64,000 nt of DNA from AP-15 sp963712825 (GTDB taxonomy: Bacteria; Pseudomonadota; Alphaproteobacteria; ATCC43930; CGMCC-115725), in assembly GCA_963712825.1 (NCBI GenBank), contig CAVQJP010000024.1:62001-126000 (forward strand), given 5' to 3'. Shown one piece after another: positions 37,574-44,864 of the stretch. Position 1 is the stretch's first letter, and every line of letters starts with the position of its first letter. Position numbers and translations under genes: made by a program. Below the pieces are notes generated by a model. That model searched no databases and was not told the DNA's origin. It saw nothing but the letters and a program-made list of their open reading frames with translations.

Positions 37574-38435
37574 TCTGGTCAGGCTGACGCGGCTTGTAGG
37601 GGCCGCGCTTTTTCGGCTCGCCCTCAGCCGCATCAATCAGCTCCACGATATCGTCCATCGACATCGCCGGCGACACCCGCAAGGTTTGATGCCGGCGCAC
37701 GAAATTGTAGAACACGAAATAAAGCGCCAGCGCATGGCAGTGGTTCTCGACCTTTTTTGAGAACGCGTTCGTCAGCCGGGTGAATCGCCGCATGCTCATG
37801 CGCATGGTGAGGTTGTGCCGTTCGGTGTAGCTCGTGCTGACGTGCTTCGGGTCCGGGTTGCCGGTGATCGTATCCTTGCGAGCGCCGAGGCATTCTGACG
37901 GGCTGTATTTGCGCTCATGCCCCTGACCGCCCGTCTCCGCGCCGTACAGCTTCACCAGCATGCCGTAATCGATATCGGCTCCGAAGGCTTCCTCGACCGC
38001 TTCCAGGTAAGCCCGATGGCCGTCTGTGGTTAGCTGCACGCGGTTTGCCAGCCGGCTGCGAAGATCGTCCATCAGCGCCAGAGCGTAACCCGCATCGCGC
38101 CCGCCGACTGCCCATGACAGAACCAGCTTGGAGTCGGCATCGAGTGCCGTCCATGTCCAAACGTCGCCAGCGCCATCCGGAGCGGCTTTCGCGCTCGCGA
38201 CGTTCTTCTGTTTGGCGTAGCAGAATGACCACACCTCGTCGCACTGAACGCGCTTGCTCGCGACGCCACGCACCATCTCATCATGGAACTTGGCGCAAAC
38301 CGGGCCGGCTGCGGCGAGCAAGCTGTAGACCGTGTTGATGCTCACGTCGGCAACGCGGCTGATCGACCGCATCGAAGATCCCTCGCAGAGCATCGAGAGA
38401 ATTTGGGCGCGCTTGGCGACGGGCAGCTTGTTCAT
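37563..38435 (-). CDS. IS1-family DDE transposase, 290 aa
   Basis: From the ATG at 38435 the protein starts with a helix-turn-helix (KRAQILSMLCEGSSMRSIS in part, VSINTVYSLL). The catalytic domain follows with Asp66 (QCDEVWSF), Asp138 (TTDGHRAY) and Glu205 (YTERHN), the IS1-type DDE triad. The RRFTRLTNAFSKK block is also typical. Unlike enterobacterial IS1 it is one uninterrupted frame. It looks intact. It reads in the same direction as the upstream cargo genes, and its stop lies in the left inverted repeat. Confidence 0.92.
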   Translation of the reverse strand: MNKLPVAKRAQILSMLCEGSSMRSISRVADVSINTVYSLLAAAGPVCAKFHDEMVRGVASKRVQCDEVWSFCYAKQKNVASAKAAPDGAGDVWTWTALDADSKLVLSWAVGGRDAGYALALMDDLRSRLANRVQLTTDGHRAYLEAVEEAFGADIDYGMLVKLYGAETGGQGHERKYSPSECLGARKDTITGNPDPKHVSTSYTERHNLTMRMSMRRFTRLTNAFSKKVENHCHALALYFVFYNFVRRHQTLRVSPAMSMDDIVELIDAAEGEPKKRGPYKPRQPDQISN

Positions 38436-38480
38436 GCCCCTATTATGTGAACGATCGTGCTTCACGTCAAGCATAATCGT

Positions 38481-39668
38481 TCACAACAAAACTGGTTCTG
38501 TCGGTTCCGGCTCGTCGCCTGTTGCCAGCGCTCCTGGCTCAAGATTGCAGAGTCCCTCGATGACACGGGGAGCCAAGGCCAATTCGGCGCAAATGTCCTC
38601 AGACGCCTTTCGGCCCGCAGAGACAACCATTGATACTGCTCTCCGCAAGGTGCGGGGTTGTTCAAGCGGGAACGCTTCAATGTCATCTAGTGGTTCTCGC
38701 GTCCGCCACTTGCGCGCGGAAATCTGTTTATAGAGGTTAGTTATTTGGTAATCGTCAAAGATACCTAAATCCTTACACCTATATACCATCGCTTGAATTG
38801 CGACTTTCCAACGTCGCTTTAGTTCCACAAAAGCGTCTAACCGCGTTGTAAACACTTCGTTGGGAAAAGACTGTCTCGGTAATAGCAAGGCACCAGCAAA
38901 GCGATTGGCTTCCGCTTCGATGCTTCGTAACACCTTTGGATTTTCAACATCTTCCTGTCCAATGCCCCGGTGCAGAACGAGGTGGCCGATTTCGTGGGCG
39001 ACATCAAATCTCGCTCGCGCCATAGAATTTGTGTCGGACGCTAGAAATACGAACGGTTTGGCGCCGTTCCAAAACGAAAACGCTTGTACCTGTTCGCCCT
39101 CTAAAACAATACGGCTAGTTATGACTCCTTTCCCTTCGGCGAGCGCAAGGAGATTTGAAACCGGCCCGTGATTCAACCCCCATTTGCCGCGACATTCTGA
39201 GGCCGCTTCCTCTATTTCATCATCACTATATGTACCTTCGGCATTCGATGGTTCGAAAGATGGTAGATTGACTGTTGGGTAATTTACGAGATCATCAAGA
39301 TATCGGGCGGCCTGAACCATCCAGTTCGCATATACATCGCTCATAAGATTCCGGCGCTTCGTCTCGGGACCAAACGCACGGAAAAACCGGGGGCCGAAAT
39401 CCCCGAATTTCGGTCGATCTTCGCAGGTGAAGAAGCTGAGCGATTGCTGGAGCGCATTGGCTATCAAAGCGAGCGTCACGGCTTCCGGGGCTTTCTCCCC
39501 AAGCTCGTATGCGGAAATTGATTGGCGCGTAACCCCTACGAGCGCCGCCAGCTCGGCTTGATTAAGCCGTTTAGCGACGCGTGCATCGCGGAGCCGGCTT
39601 GGTATTAGCCGGCGCGGTTGACCGCCCGCCCGAGATCGGAAGGGCAGGATATTGTTATTCGTAGCCAT
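38481..39668 (-). CDS. XRE helix-turn-helix plus ImmA/IrrE metallopeptidase
   Basis: This 395-aa protein has an N-terminal XRE DNA-binding domain (about 25-85: LNQAELAALVGVTRQSISAYE in parts) and an ImmA/IrrE (COG2856, DUF955) domain with the zinc motif HEIGH at 225-229 followed by EAEANRFAGALLLP. ImmA-type peptidases cleave repressors or antitoxins, often in response to DNA damage or phage, and the fusion joins sensor and regulator. Its first 14 bases overlap the end of the 235-aa gene, so it is translated from the same transcript. It is carried as cargo of the IS1-type element. Confidence 0.9.
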   Translation of the reverse strand: MATNNNILPFRSRAGGQPRRLIPSRLRDARVAKRLNQAELAALVGVTRQSISAYELGEKAPEAVTLALIANALQQSLSFFTCEDRPKFGDFGPRFFRAFGPETKRRNLMSDVYANWMVQAARYLDDLVNYPTVNLPSFEPSNAEGTYSDDEIEEAASECRGKWGLNHGPVSNLLALAEGKGVITSRIVLEGEQVQAFSFWNGAKPFVFLASDTNSMARARFDVAHEIGHLVLHRGIGQEDVENPKVLRSIEAEANRFAGALLLPRQSFPNEVFTTRLDAFVELKRRWKVAIQAMVYRCKDLGIFDDYQITNLYKQISARKWRTREPLDDIEAFPLEQPRTLRRAVSMVVSAGRKASEDICAELALAPRVIEGLCNLEPGALATGDEPEPTEPVLL

Positions 39669-40362
39669 TGTCGCGACGCCACTTGTCGATCTCTTCCTTT
39701 AGGCTCATCACCTCCTCCGTATCAGTTTCTTCGACCGGGGGAAGGTCTGAGGGCATTTCGTGGGGAAGATTCAGCAGATTGGGCGTTTTGTAGATGTAGT
39801 CGCGGTGATGAACGGGGTGGGGAACCCCGATATGTGCGAACGCCAATTCCTGGTAGCCATGCATTAGCAGAAAGGACGGCAGGCCCGCGACTGCCCGCGT
39901 ATCATCAAATTCCGGGAGCGCGAAATATGGCTCGCGATTGTTGATGCGGGCGTTCTGACGAAAGATAACGTCCCGAGGCTGAACCGCCGGATCGGCCACC
40001 TGGGAAATACTCAGGACAGAATGAGACAGCCTGACCTGAAGGTAGCGACCTGTTGGCCTAGCGAATTGCGCCCAGCGGTAATCGACCGGCCACGCCCCTG
40101 ATTCGATCAGCCGCCGAAAGCCATGATCAACAGCCCACGATACGAGGCGGCCGTGATTGTCTTCTGCGCTCGGCTCCTGAAGGACCGGCTCGGCTTTGGC
40201 CATGACCGCAGCGGCATCGTAGGCGCTCTTGAAGACGGCCGCGAATAGGATTCGGTGCCTGATCGGAATCTGATTGAGAAGAAACTGCTCTGCGGTAATG
40301 AGGTCCATCGGTGGTGTCACTTTGGTTGCGCCCCTCGTTCCGCAACCATACCCGAAAACCAT
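39655..40362 (-). CDS. Unknown 235-aa cargo protein
   Basis: The frame begins at ATG 40362, two bases after the stop of the 81-aa gene (TAAGGATG); an ATG 18 codons in (40308) is an alternative. It is soluble, with no signal peptide or membrane segment. It is rich in aromatic residues and Pro in the C-terminal half and ends in an acidic helix (TEEVMSLKEEIDKW). No family was recognised. Its place directly before the XRE-ImmA gene, with overlapping ends, suggests the two work together, for instance as target and protease or effector and regulator. That is inference from position only. Confidence 0.75.
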   Translation of the reverse strand: MVFGYGCGTRGATKVTPPMDLITAEQFLLNQIPIRHRILFAAVFKSAYDAAAVMAKAEPVLQEPSAEDNHGRLVSWAVDHGFRRLIESGAWPVDYRWAQFARPTGRYLQVRLSHSVLSISQVADPAVQPRDVIFRQNARINNREPYFALPEFDDTRAVAGLPSFLLMHGYQELAFAHIGVPHPVHHRDYIYKTPNLLNLPHEMPSDLPPVEETDTEEVMSLKEEIDKWRRDNGYE

Positions 40363-40364
40363 CC

Positions 40365-40610
40365 TTATTTGTCAACCGCCTTGTGAGCCCAACGCCGGGC
40401 GGCGGCGGCACGCGCAATCTCGGCTCGACGTTCTGGCGTCAGCTTGTCGCGCCGCGCGGCTCCCCCCCGGCGACCGAGCGACTGAGCGGCGGCATCCTTG
40501 CCCGAATCGCCCGTGTCCTCCTCGACCTCGCCGGTCAGAATCTTGGCGACGCGGATCGCGTTCGCTACGGTGTCGGCTGGCCGTTTCTGGCCTTGTGGTC
40601 CCTTAGGCAT
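40365..40610 (-). CDS. Small basic protein, 81 aa (MPKGPQGQKRPAD type)
   Basis: The ATG at 40610 has AGGGA upstream. The protein is short and charged: N-terminal MPKGPQGQKRPAD, an acidic middle (EVEEDTGD), then an Ala/Arg-rich helix with LGRRGGAARRDKLTPERR and ARRW. Small proteins with this start and GRxGGxAR segment occur on plasmids and genomic islands; their role is unclear and nucleic-acid binding is a guess. It is first in a leftward unit that continues through the 235-aa and XRE-ImmA genes. Confidence 0.7.
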   Translation of the reverse strand: MPKGPQGQKRPADTVANAIRVAKILTGEVEEDTGDSGKDAAAQSLGRRGGAARRDKLTPERRAEIARAAAARRWAHKAVDK

Positions 40611-40765
40611 GTCATCCCTAGCATTGCTTAACGTCAAGCATATATAGCTTCCCATGAAGGGTTTTCCACCTTCTTCCATCAATCACCACACAACGCTTGC
40701 GGCTCACCCGTAGTATGGGCACTATGCATAGCGTTGTTTCTGTTACGTTCTCGGAGGGATAACCA
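40611..40765. promoter_or_regulatory. Divergent promoter region inside the IS1-type element
   Basis: This 155-bp AT-richer gap separates the two cargo units and should hold both their promoters. GGAGGG just before 40766 is the ribosome site of the rightward unit. The XRE domain of the cargo regulator could act here, but no clear operator palindrome was found. Confidence 0.4.
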
Positions 40766-41020
40766 ATGTATCGCGTAAAGGTGCGGACCGTGGGGGTCGG
40801 ACAGCACCCGAGCGAGGCCGTCGTCTCTGTCAACACGGCTGATGGAAAACAGGAGGAGTTGATCGTCGATAAGCGATCCTTAGAGGAGGGATGGTTGCGA
40901 ATTGGCTATCCACTGAGAAGTCAGGCTGGGCAGTTTCTGATTGAACTTCCTCGCGAAACTATGCGCGGGACGTGGCGGGTATGGGTTCGCGAAAAGGAAG
41001 TGGATAAGGTCGCCGCGTGA
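40766..41020 (+). CDS. Unknown 84-aa cargo protein preceding the dCTP deaminase-like gene
   Basis: The ATG at 40766 follows a strong GGAGGG. The product is a small beta-rich soluble protein (VKVRTVGVG, WLRIGYPL, GTWRVWVREK). No known family was recognised. Its stop overlaps the GTG start of the dCTP-deaminase-like gene (GTGA), so both are probably made together. It could be a partner or regulator of the deaminase. Confidence 0.7.
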   Translation: MYRVKVRTVGVGQHPSEAVVSVNTADGKQEELIVDKRSLEEGWLRIGYPLRSQAGQFLIELPRETMRGTWRVWVREKEVDKVAA

Positions 41021-41607
41021 TCCTCACGGATCGTGAGATAAAAATCTACATTCAACGGAAACTGATCGAAGTTGATCCGGAGCCGGAGGATATTGCCTAT
41101 CAATCAACGGCCGTAGACCTCCGGCTCGATCCGACCATTAGCGTGTTTACAAAGCCGCCTGCCGTAGGCGGCCTCCAACGGATCACGCGCATTGATCCGG
41201 GAGACCCGAATTTCAAGACAGAAGAGGCTATCCGGGCGCTTACTAAAAACGAGGATATTGACCCAATCAACGGCTATCCCCTTGAGCCCGGTATTCTGAT
41301 GCTGGGTTGGACAAAGGAGTTTCTCAATCTCAAGGAGTCCAGGTTAGCCGCAAGGGTCGAAGGGAAGAGTTCGCTGGCGCGCCTCGGGCTGTCAATCCAT
41401 TTAACCGCGCCGACGATCCATGCCGGTTTTCCAGGCAGGATCAGACTCGAAATATTAAACCACGGCCACTATCCGATCATCCTTCGCCGAGATATGCGCA
41501 TCTGCCAACTCATTTTTGAGCAGACCTTTGGTACTCCCGGCAAAGATTATGAGGGGCAGTTTGTCGGGCAGCTTCCCGATGCTCCGCCAGGCGGATCGCC
41601 GGCCTAA
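41017..41607 (+). CDS. dCTP deaminase / dUTPase-superfamily protein
   Basis: This 196-aa protein has the trimeric dUTPase/Dcd fold motifs: VEGKSSLARLGLSIH at 114-128 with the phosphate-binding Ser and Arg, and GRIRLEI with Glu145 at the place of the catalytic Glu of dCTP deaminase (LEF in E. coli Dcd). The neighbouring APTIHAGFPG replaces the usual AHRIDPGW. Housekeeping Dcd makes dUTP for dTTP synthesis, while some dCTP deaminases deplete dCTP during phage infection. Carriage on a mobile element with an XRE-ImmA gene favours a defence role, but activity is unproved. The start is GTG. Confidence 0.82.
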   Translation: MILTDREIKIYIQRKLIEVDPEPEDIAYQSTAVDLRLDPTISVFTKPPAVGGLQRITRIDPGDPNFKTEEAIRALTKNEDIDPINGYPLEPGILMLGWTKEFLNLKESRLAARVEGKSSLARLGLSIHLTAPTIHAGFPGRIRLEILNHGHYPIILRRDMRICQLIFEQTFGTPGKDYEGQFVGQLPDAPPGGSPA

Positions 41608-41608
41608 G

Positions 41609-41628
41609 TTTCAAACTGAGTCACTACC
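41609..41628 (-). repeat. Right terminal inverted repeat, 20 bp
   Basis: TTTCAAACTGAGTCACTACC is the exact reverse complement of the left repeat. It begins right after the stop of the dCTP-deaminase-like gene, so cargo fills the element to its edge. Confidence 0.92.
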
Positions 41629-41636
41629 GGTTTGTG
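41629..41636. repeat. Target site duplication, right copy (GGTTTGTG)
   Basis: Identical to 37546-37553. Rejoining the flanks at this site gives a natural-looking sequence containing two copies of CAAGCGGTTTG. Confidence 0.85.
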
Positions 41637-41683
41637 ACAAGCGGTTTGCGCGAAGGGGGCGGCCGTCGCTCCGGTGCGTGACG

Positions 41684-41970
41684 CTATCTCTCGACCACAA
41701 ACGGCCGGATGGCACGGACAAAGTCTTCCTCGGTCAGCCGATGTTCGACCAGCGCGATTATTTCATCTGCCCATGAGACCGTATCGTCGAAGCTGGTATC
41801 ATAGCCATTGGCGCGTAGGAACGGCCGCATCGCCGCAAAAGCAGTGCGCTTGTTTCCTTGCTCGAACACGTGGGCCTGGGCCACACCCGCCATCAACACA
41901 ACGGCCAGCGCCACGATGTCCTCTTGACCATAACCGAAGAAATTTCGCGGGCGGGCCAGGGCGCTTTAGA
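41684..41970 (-). pseudogene. Doc (death-on-curing, Fic-fold) toxin, N-terminus missing
   Basis: The readable frame gives NFFGYGQEDIVALAVVL and then the Doc/Fic active-site segment HVFEQGNKRTA, with the catalytic His and the ATP/phosphate-binding GNKR, then the normal Doc C-terminus to a stop at 41684. The N-terminal part is absent: upstream of about 41970 the sequence switches to hydrolase-like coding. No phd antitoxin gene is visible. Doc AMPylates or phosphorylates targets such as EF-Tu; this copy is probably dead. Confidence 0.7.
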
Positions 41971-41986
41971 TGCCGCACTTGCAATC

Positions 41987-42169
41987 GCAAACGTAATCGA
42001 GCCTGCCGGTCATCATACCCTGGCGCCACCAGTTCCAGATCACGCCCTGCGAGACCTTTGCGCCGGGCCGATTGTAGCCATAGAACGGTCCGGCCGGCAC
42101 GTCGTAGTAGAACTGAGCCCGGTTGGCGACGAGCTGCGCCTGAAATCCGTCGAAGACCTCCTTAGCTAG
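41987..42169 (-). pseudogene. Fragment of an alpha/beta hydrolase (chloroperoxidase-like)
   Basis: About 60 codons resemble the cap region of non-haem chloroperoxidase/esterase proteins: VFDGFQAQLVANRAQFYYD in parts, then VPAGPFYGYNRPGAKVSQG and NWWRQGMM. Nothing of the catalytic Ser, Asp or His parts remains. It is fused in frame to remains of the TPR regulator upstream and abuts the doc fragment downstream. Confidence 0.65.
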
Positions 42170-42177
42170 ACCGCCGG

Positions 42178-43209
42178 GGTTAGCGGCCGTCTCACGGCGG
42201 TCCGCAGTTCCCAGGACAGAGCCTCCGGATCGCGGGCGATATCGAGCGATTGCAGAATCGAGCGATTGCAGATAGCACTCCTCGGCGCGCGCGGCGGCGC
42301 CGTCGAGAAGGGCGAGTTCGCCGTTTATGCGCAAGAGCTCTGGCCTACACCAATGTTCGTCATTACGGCTGGAAGCGCCAGTGCCTCGCCAATGGTCTTG
42401 AGCCCCGCGGCAATTTCACCGGCTCTGCCCAAACTTTCCGCAAGCTCGCTAAGAAAGGCCGTGCGGTAAAGTGAGAAGCCGGCCTCGCCAAGTCCGTCAA
42501 TCGTTTCGCGAAGCAGCCGCAACCCCTGAGCATAACTGCCCAACCGGGTGAGCAGCACGCCTTGGAAGCCTCGGCCCATGGTAATCCACGGAGCCAGCCT
42601 ATGCTTCACGGCGTGATCCAGCAGCATTGCGACATACCGTTCTGCCGCGGGCAAATTCCCATTGAGAAACGCAACAGGACATGCTCCGGAGCCCAGCGAA
42701 TAGCAAAGCGAAAGAGCATGGCTGATAGCCCGGGAATCGCGGACACCGCGATCCGCCAACTCCAGCGCCTGATCGGGATAACCTTGAAGCCAACGAACTT
42801 TTGCGAGATAGGAACGGGAGGCAATCGGCTGGTCCAACTGAAATCGGATGATGTCCGACGGGTTGCTCCGTGCTGGCGACCGCTCGAGCATCCGCTCGAT
42901 ATGAAAGCGCGTCTCAGACTGCGCCCCCAAGAAGTGATGCGAGATACCGACCAAGCGATCGCCGACTAGCAACGCCTTCGGATCGACCGCTTCCGCAGCC
43001 AAGTCTGAGAACTCCTTCGCTAGCGACAATCCCGCCCGTTGCTCGCCGCCCGTCACGCACACAGTCCACATGCCCCAGAGCGCATGCAACAAGTAGTCGG
43101 TATTCTTGAGTCCTTTGGCGATCTCCGAAACGCGCTTCCAGGCGGCCGTCGACTCCGGACTTGGTCCGATCGAGTATAGTGCGACACCGAGCGCAGTATG
43201 GAGCTGCAT
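42178..43209 (-). pseudogene. TPR-rich C-terminal remnant of a large ATPase/winged-helix regulator
   Basis: The frame from 43209 to about 42335 reads as the TPR part of large rhizobial-type regulators (LQTALG-like start, TDYLLHALWGMW, LVGDRLVGISHHFLG, RSYLAKVRWLQGYPDQALE, ACPVAFLNGNLPAAERYVAMLLDHA in parts). The N-terminal DNA-binding and ATPase domains are missing. A frameshift near 42335 and a 16-bp tandem duplication at 42241-42272 break the end; beyond it the original EALSWELRTA can still be read in another frame. Confidence 0.7.
42241..42272. repeat. 16-bp perfect tandem duplication (ATCGAGCGATTGCAGA x2)
   Basis: Two adjacent identical 16-mers lie in the TPR remnant. Sixteen is not a multiple of three, so the duplication shifts the frame; removing one copy restores the family sequence SLDIARDPEALSWEL. 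Confidence 0.85.
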
Positions 43210-43214
43210 TTCAG

Positions 43215-43598
43215 GTCGACGGAAGCGCCATCGCGCCCGCCATCATCGAAAGCTGTCCGACCCGGATTCTTCTGCCGAATGAGCGCGCGCTCGAGCCGCA
43301 GATCTCCGGGATCTGCCGCCGTTTCGGTCTCAACGATCGGCAGATAGAGATCCTGAGCGGGGCGACGCCGAAGCGCGAATACTACTGCCAATCGCGCCGC
43401 GGCAATCGCGTGTTCGAGCTCGGCCTGTCCGAGGTCGCGCTCGCCTTCACCGCCGCATCGTCGAAGACCGATCAAACCGCCATCGAAGAAATTCTCGGCG
43501 CGCATGGTCGCGACGGCTTCGCCGCCGCCTGGCTGCGCCGCAAGGACCTCGATTGGGCGGCCGACATGCTCACCCGGAACGAGGAGCTTTCGTCATGA
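43215..43598 (+). pseudogene. trbE: C-terminal fragment of conjugal transfer ATPase TrbE
   Basis: About 127 codons match the end of TrbE, the VirB4-type ATPase of Trb conjugation systems: CPTRILLPNERALEP, YYCQSRRGNRVFELGLS, ASSKTDQTAIEEIL and FAAAWLRRKDLDWAADML. Walker motifs and the N-terminal 80 per cent are missing; at about 43210 the sequence changes abruptly to the TPR remnant on the other strand. The stop overlaps the trbJ ATG, as in intact trb operons. Confidence 0.8.
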
Positions 43599-44337
43599 TT
43601 GCCCATCGCCTGCGCGCCCTACTTCTCGCAGGGGCCGCAGCTCTTTCCATCTTCGGCGCGACTGTCACGGCGCACGCTCAGTGGTTCGTGTTCGACCCAA
43701 CCAACAACGCGCAGAACATCCTCACCGCCGCGCGAGCTTCAGCAGGTCAACGATGAAATCCAAATGCTGGAGAACCAGGCCACATCGCTGATCAATCAAG
43801 CGCTCAACCTGGCGAGTCTACCGTACTCCTCTTTAGCGCAGCTCCAGCAGTCGATCGCCCAGACCCAGCAGCTTCTCGCGCAGGCGCAACATATCGCCTA
43901 CAGTGTCACGACGATCGATCAGGCCTTAACCCAGGCTTATCCGCAGGCCTATTCCGGATCGACCTCCTCACAGCAGCTTCTCGCCGATGCGCAGACGCGC
44001 TGGCAGAACGCCCGCGCCGGATTCTAGGACGCGATGCGCGTGCAAGCCGGCGTCGTGCAAGACCTCGACTCGACGCGCACCCAGATCGACGCGCTGGTGA
44101 CGGCGAGCCAAGGCGCCACCGGCGCGCTTCAAGCTGCGCAGTCCGGCAATCAGCTCGTCGCCATCCACCAAACAGCTCGCCGACCTCACCGCCGTGATGG
44201 CCTCGATCGCGCGCGCCCAGAGCCTAGATGCCGCCCATGCGCTCGAAACCCAGGCTCAGGCGCAAGCGCAGACACAGAGCTTTCTCAATTATGGCGCGGG
44301 CTACCAGCCCGGTAACGCATCCTCGCAACCACTATCT
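43595..44337 (+). pseudogene. trbJ: Conjugal transfer protein TrbJ, broken by at least three lesions
   Basis: An ATG at 43595 starts a TrbJ signal peptide and QWFVFDPTNNAQNIL. Near 43730 the frame changes; the pattern fits loss of a CG dinucleotide from a GCGCGCGAG run. ELQQVNDEIQML and ASLPYSSLAQLQQSI follow in the new frame. A TAG at 44025-44027 sits where Gln is expected (RAGF-stop-DAMRVQAGVV), and the frame shifts again near 44164 before QLADLTAVMAS. TrbJ is an entry-exclusion/mating-pair protein. With trbE it shows that a Trb-type conjugative element once lay here. Confidence 0.78.
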
Positions 44338-44860
44338 GCCGGATCACCGATCCGACGCTGGTCGCTAGACCGAGGCAGCTCCGCGACGCATCAACGGTCA
44401 TGCGGTTTCGACCCGCGCATCAGAGGATGATCAACCGTCGTCTCGACGACCGCGCCTCCTGCCCTGCCCGGCAAAGCTTGAAACCAGCGCTTGAGAGAAA
44501 GCCACGAATTCGCTTGCCTGCTATTTGGAAGGACCGACATGAGAGAGTGGTATGTTTCTAACACCCGTCACCCACCCACCTCGCCGTCATACCCGCGCAA
44601 GCGGGTATCCAGAGCAACCTGCGCCTCTTTTGTAGCCCCCTGTTCAAGCCAGAACTTGCCCCTGGCCCGAACAGGGGGGCAGACTCTGGACCCCTGGACT
44701 CCCGCTTCCGCGCGCTTTCGCGGGGGCGACGAAAAGAGAAAAGGGGCCAGCAGCAGCGCCGGGGCGCAGCCGTTGCCGATACCGGGATCGGGCGCGCCGC
44801 CGCCGTGACGAATGCGGCCTTCGACAAGGCCGAGATCGTCTTTAGGCCATATGTTGTCGC
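44338..44860. other. Non-coding stretch with dispersed palindromic repeat
   Basis: Beyond the trbJ remnant no normal gene is visible. At 44589-44608 ATACCCGC-GCAA-GCGGGTAT forms a perfect hairpin. TATCCAGAG there and CTCTGGA near 44694 pair, so 44586 to about 44733 looks like one palindromic repeat unit of the GTCATACCCGCG type. The part right of about 44740 is covered by the short frame described next. Confidence 0.55.
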
Positions 44861-44864
44861 TCAT
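44568..44864 (-). CDS. Truncated hypothetical gene coupled to the amidohydrolase
   Basis: An ATG at 44864 overlaps the amidohydrolase stop (ATGA). The first 40 or so codons (MSDNIWPKDDLGLVEGRI) look coding, but the remainder, from about 44740 leftward, lies in the palindromic repeat and reads as low-complexity Arg/Pro/Ser-rich sequence. Probably a once longer gene lost its 3' part when repeat or island sequence came to lie there. No function assigned. Confidence 0.35.
   Translation of the reverse strand: MSDNIWPKDDLGLVEGRIRHGGGAPDPGIGNGCAPALLLAPFLFSSPPRKRAEAGVQGSRVCPPVRARGKFWLEQGATKEAQVALDTRLRGYDGEVGG

Larger units (their letters stand above)
37554..41628. mobile_element. IS1-family element of 4,075 bp with six genes
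   Basis: The ends are perfect 20-bp inverted repeats beginning GGTAGTGACTC, close to the IS1 consensus end GGTAATGACTC. They are flanked by an 8-bp direct duplication GGTTTGTG. Inside the left end is an IS1-type DDE transposase; the remaining 3 kb holds five non-transposase genes in two divergent units. A plain IS1 element is under 1 kb, so this is a transposon with passenger genes. Cargo sequence is visibly less GC-rich than the surrounding chromosome, a sign of transfer. Both ends and the duplication are intact, so insertion is fairly recent. Confidence 0.9.
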
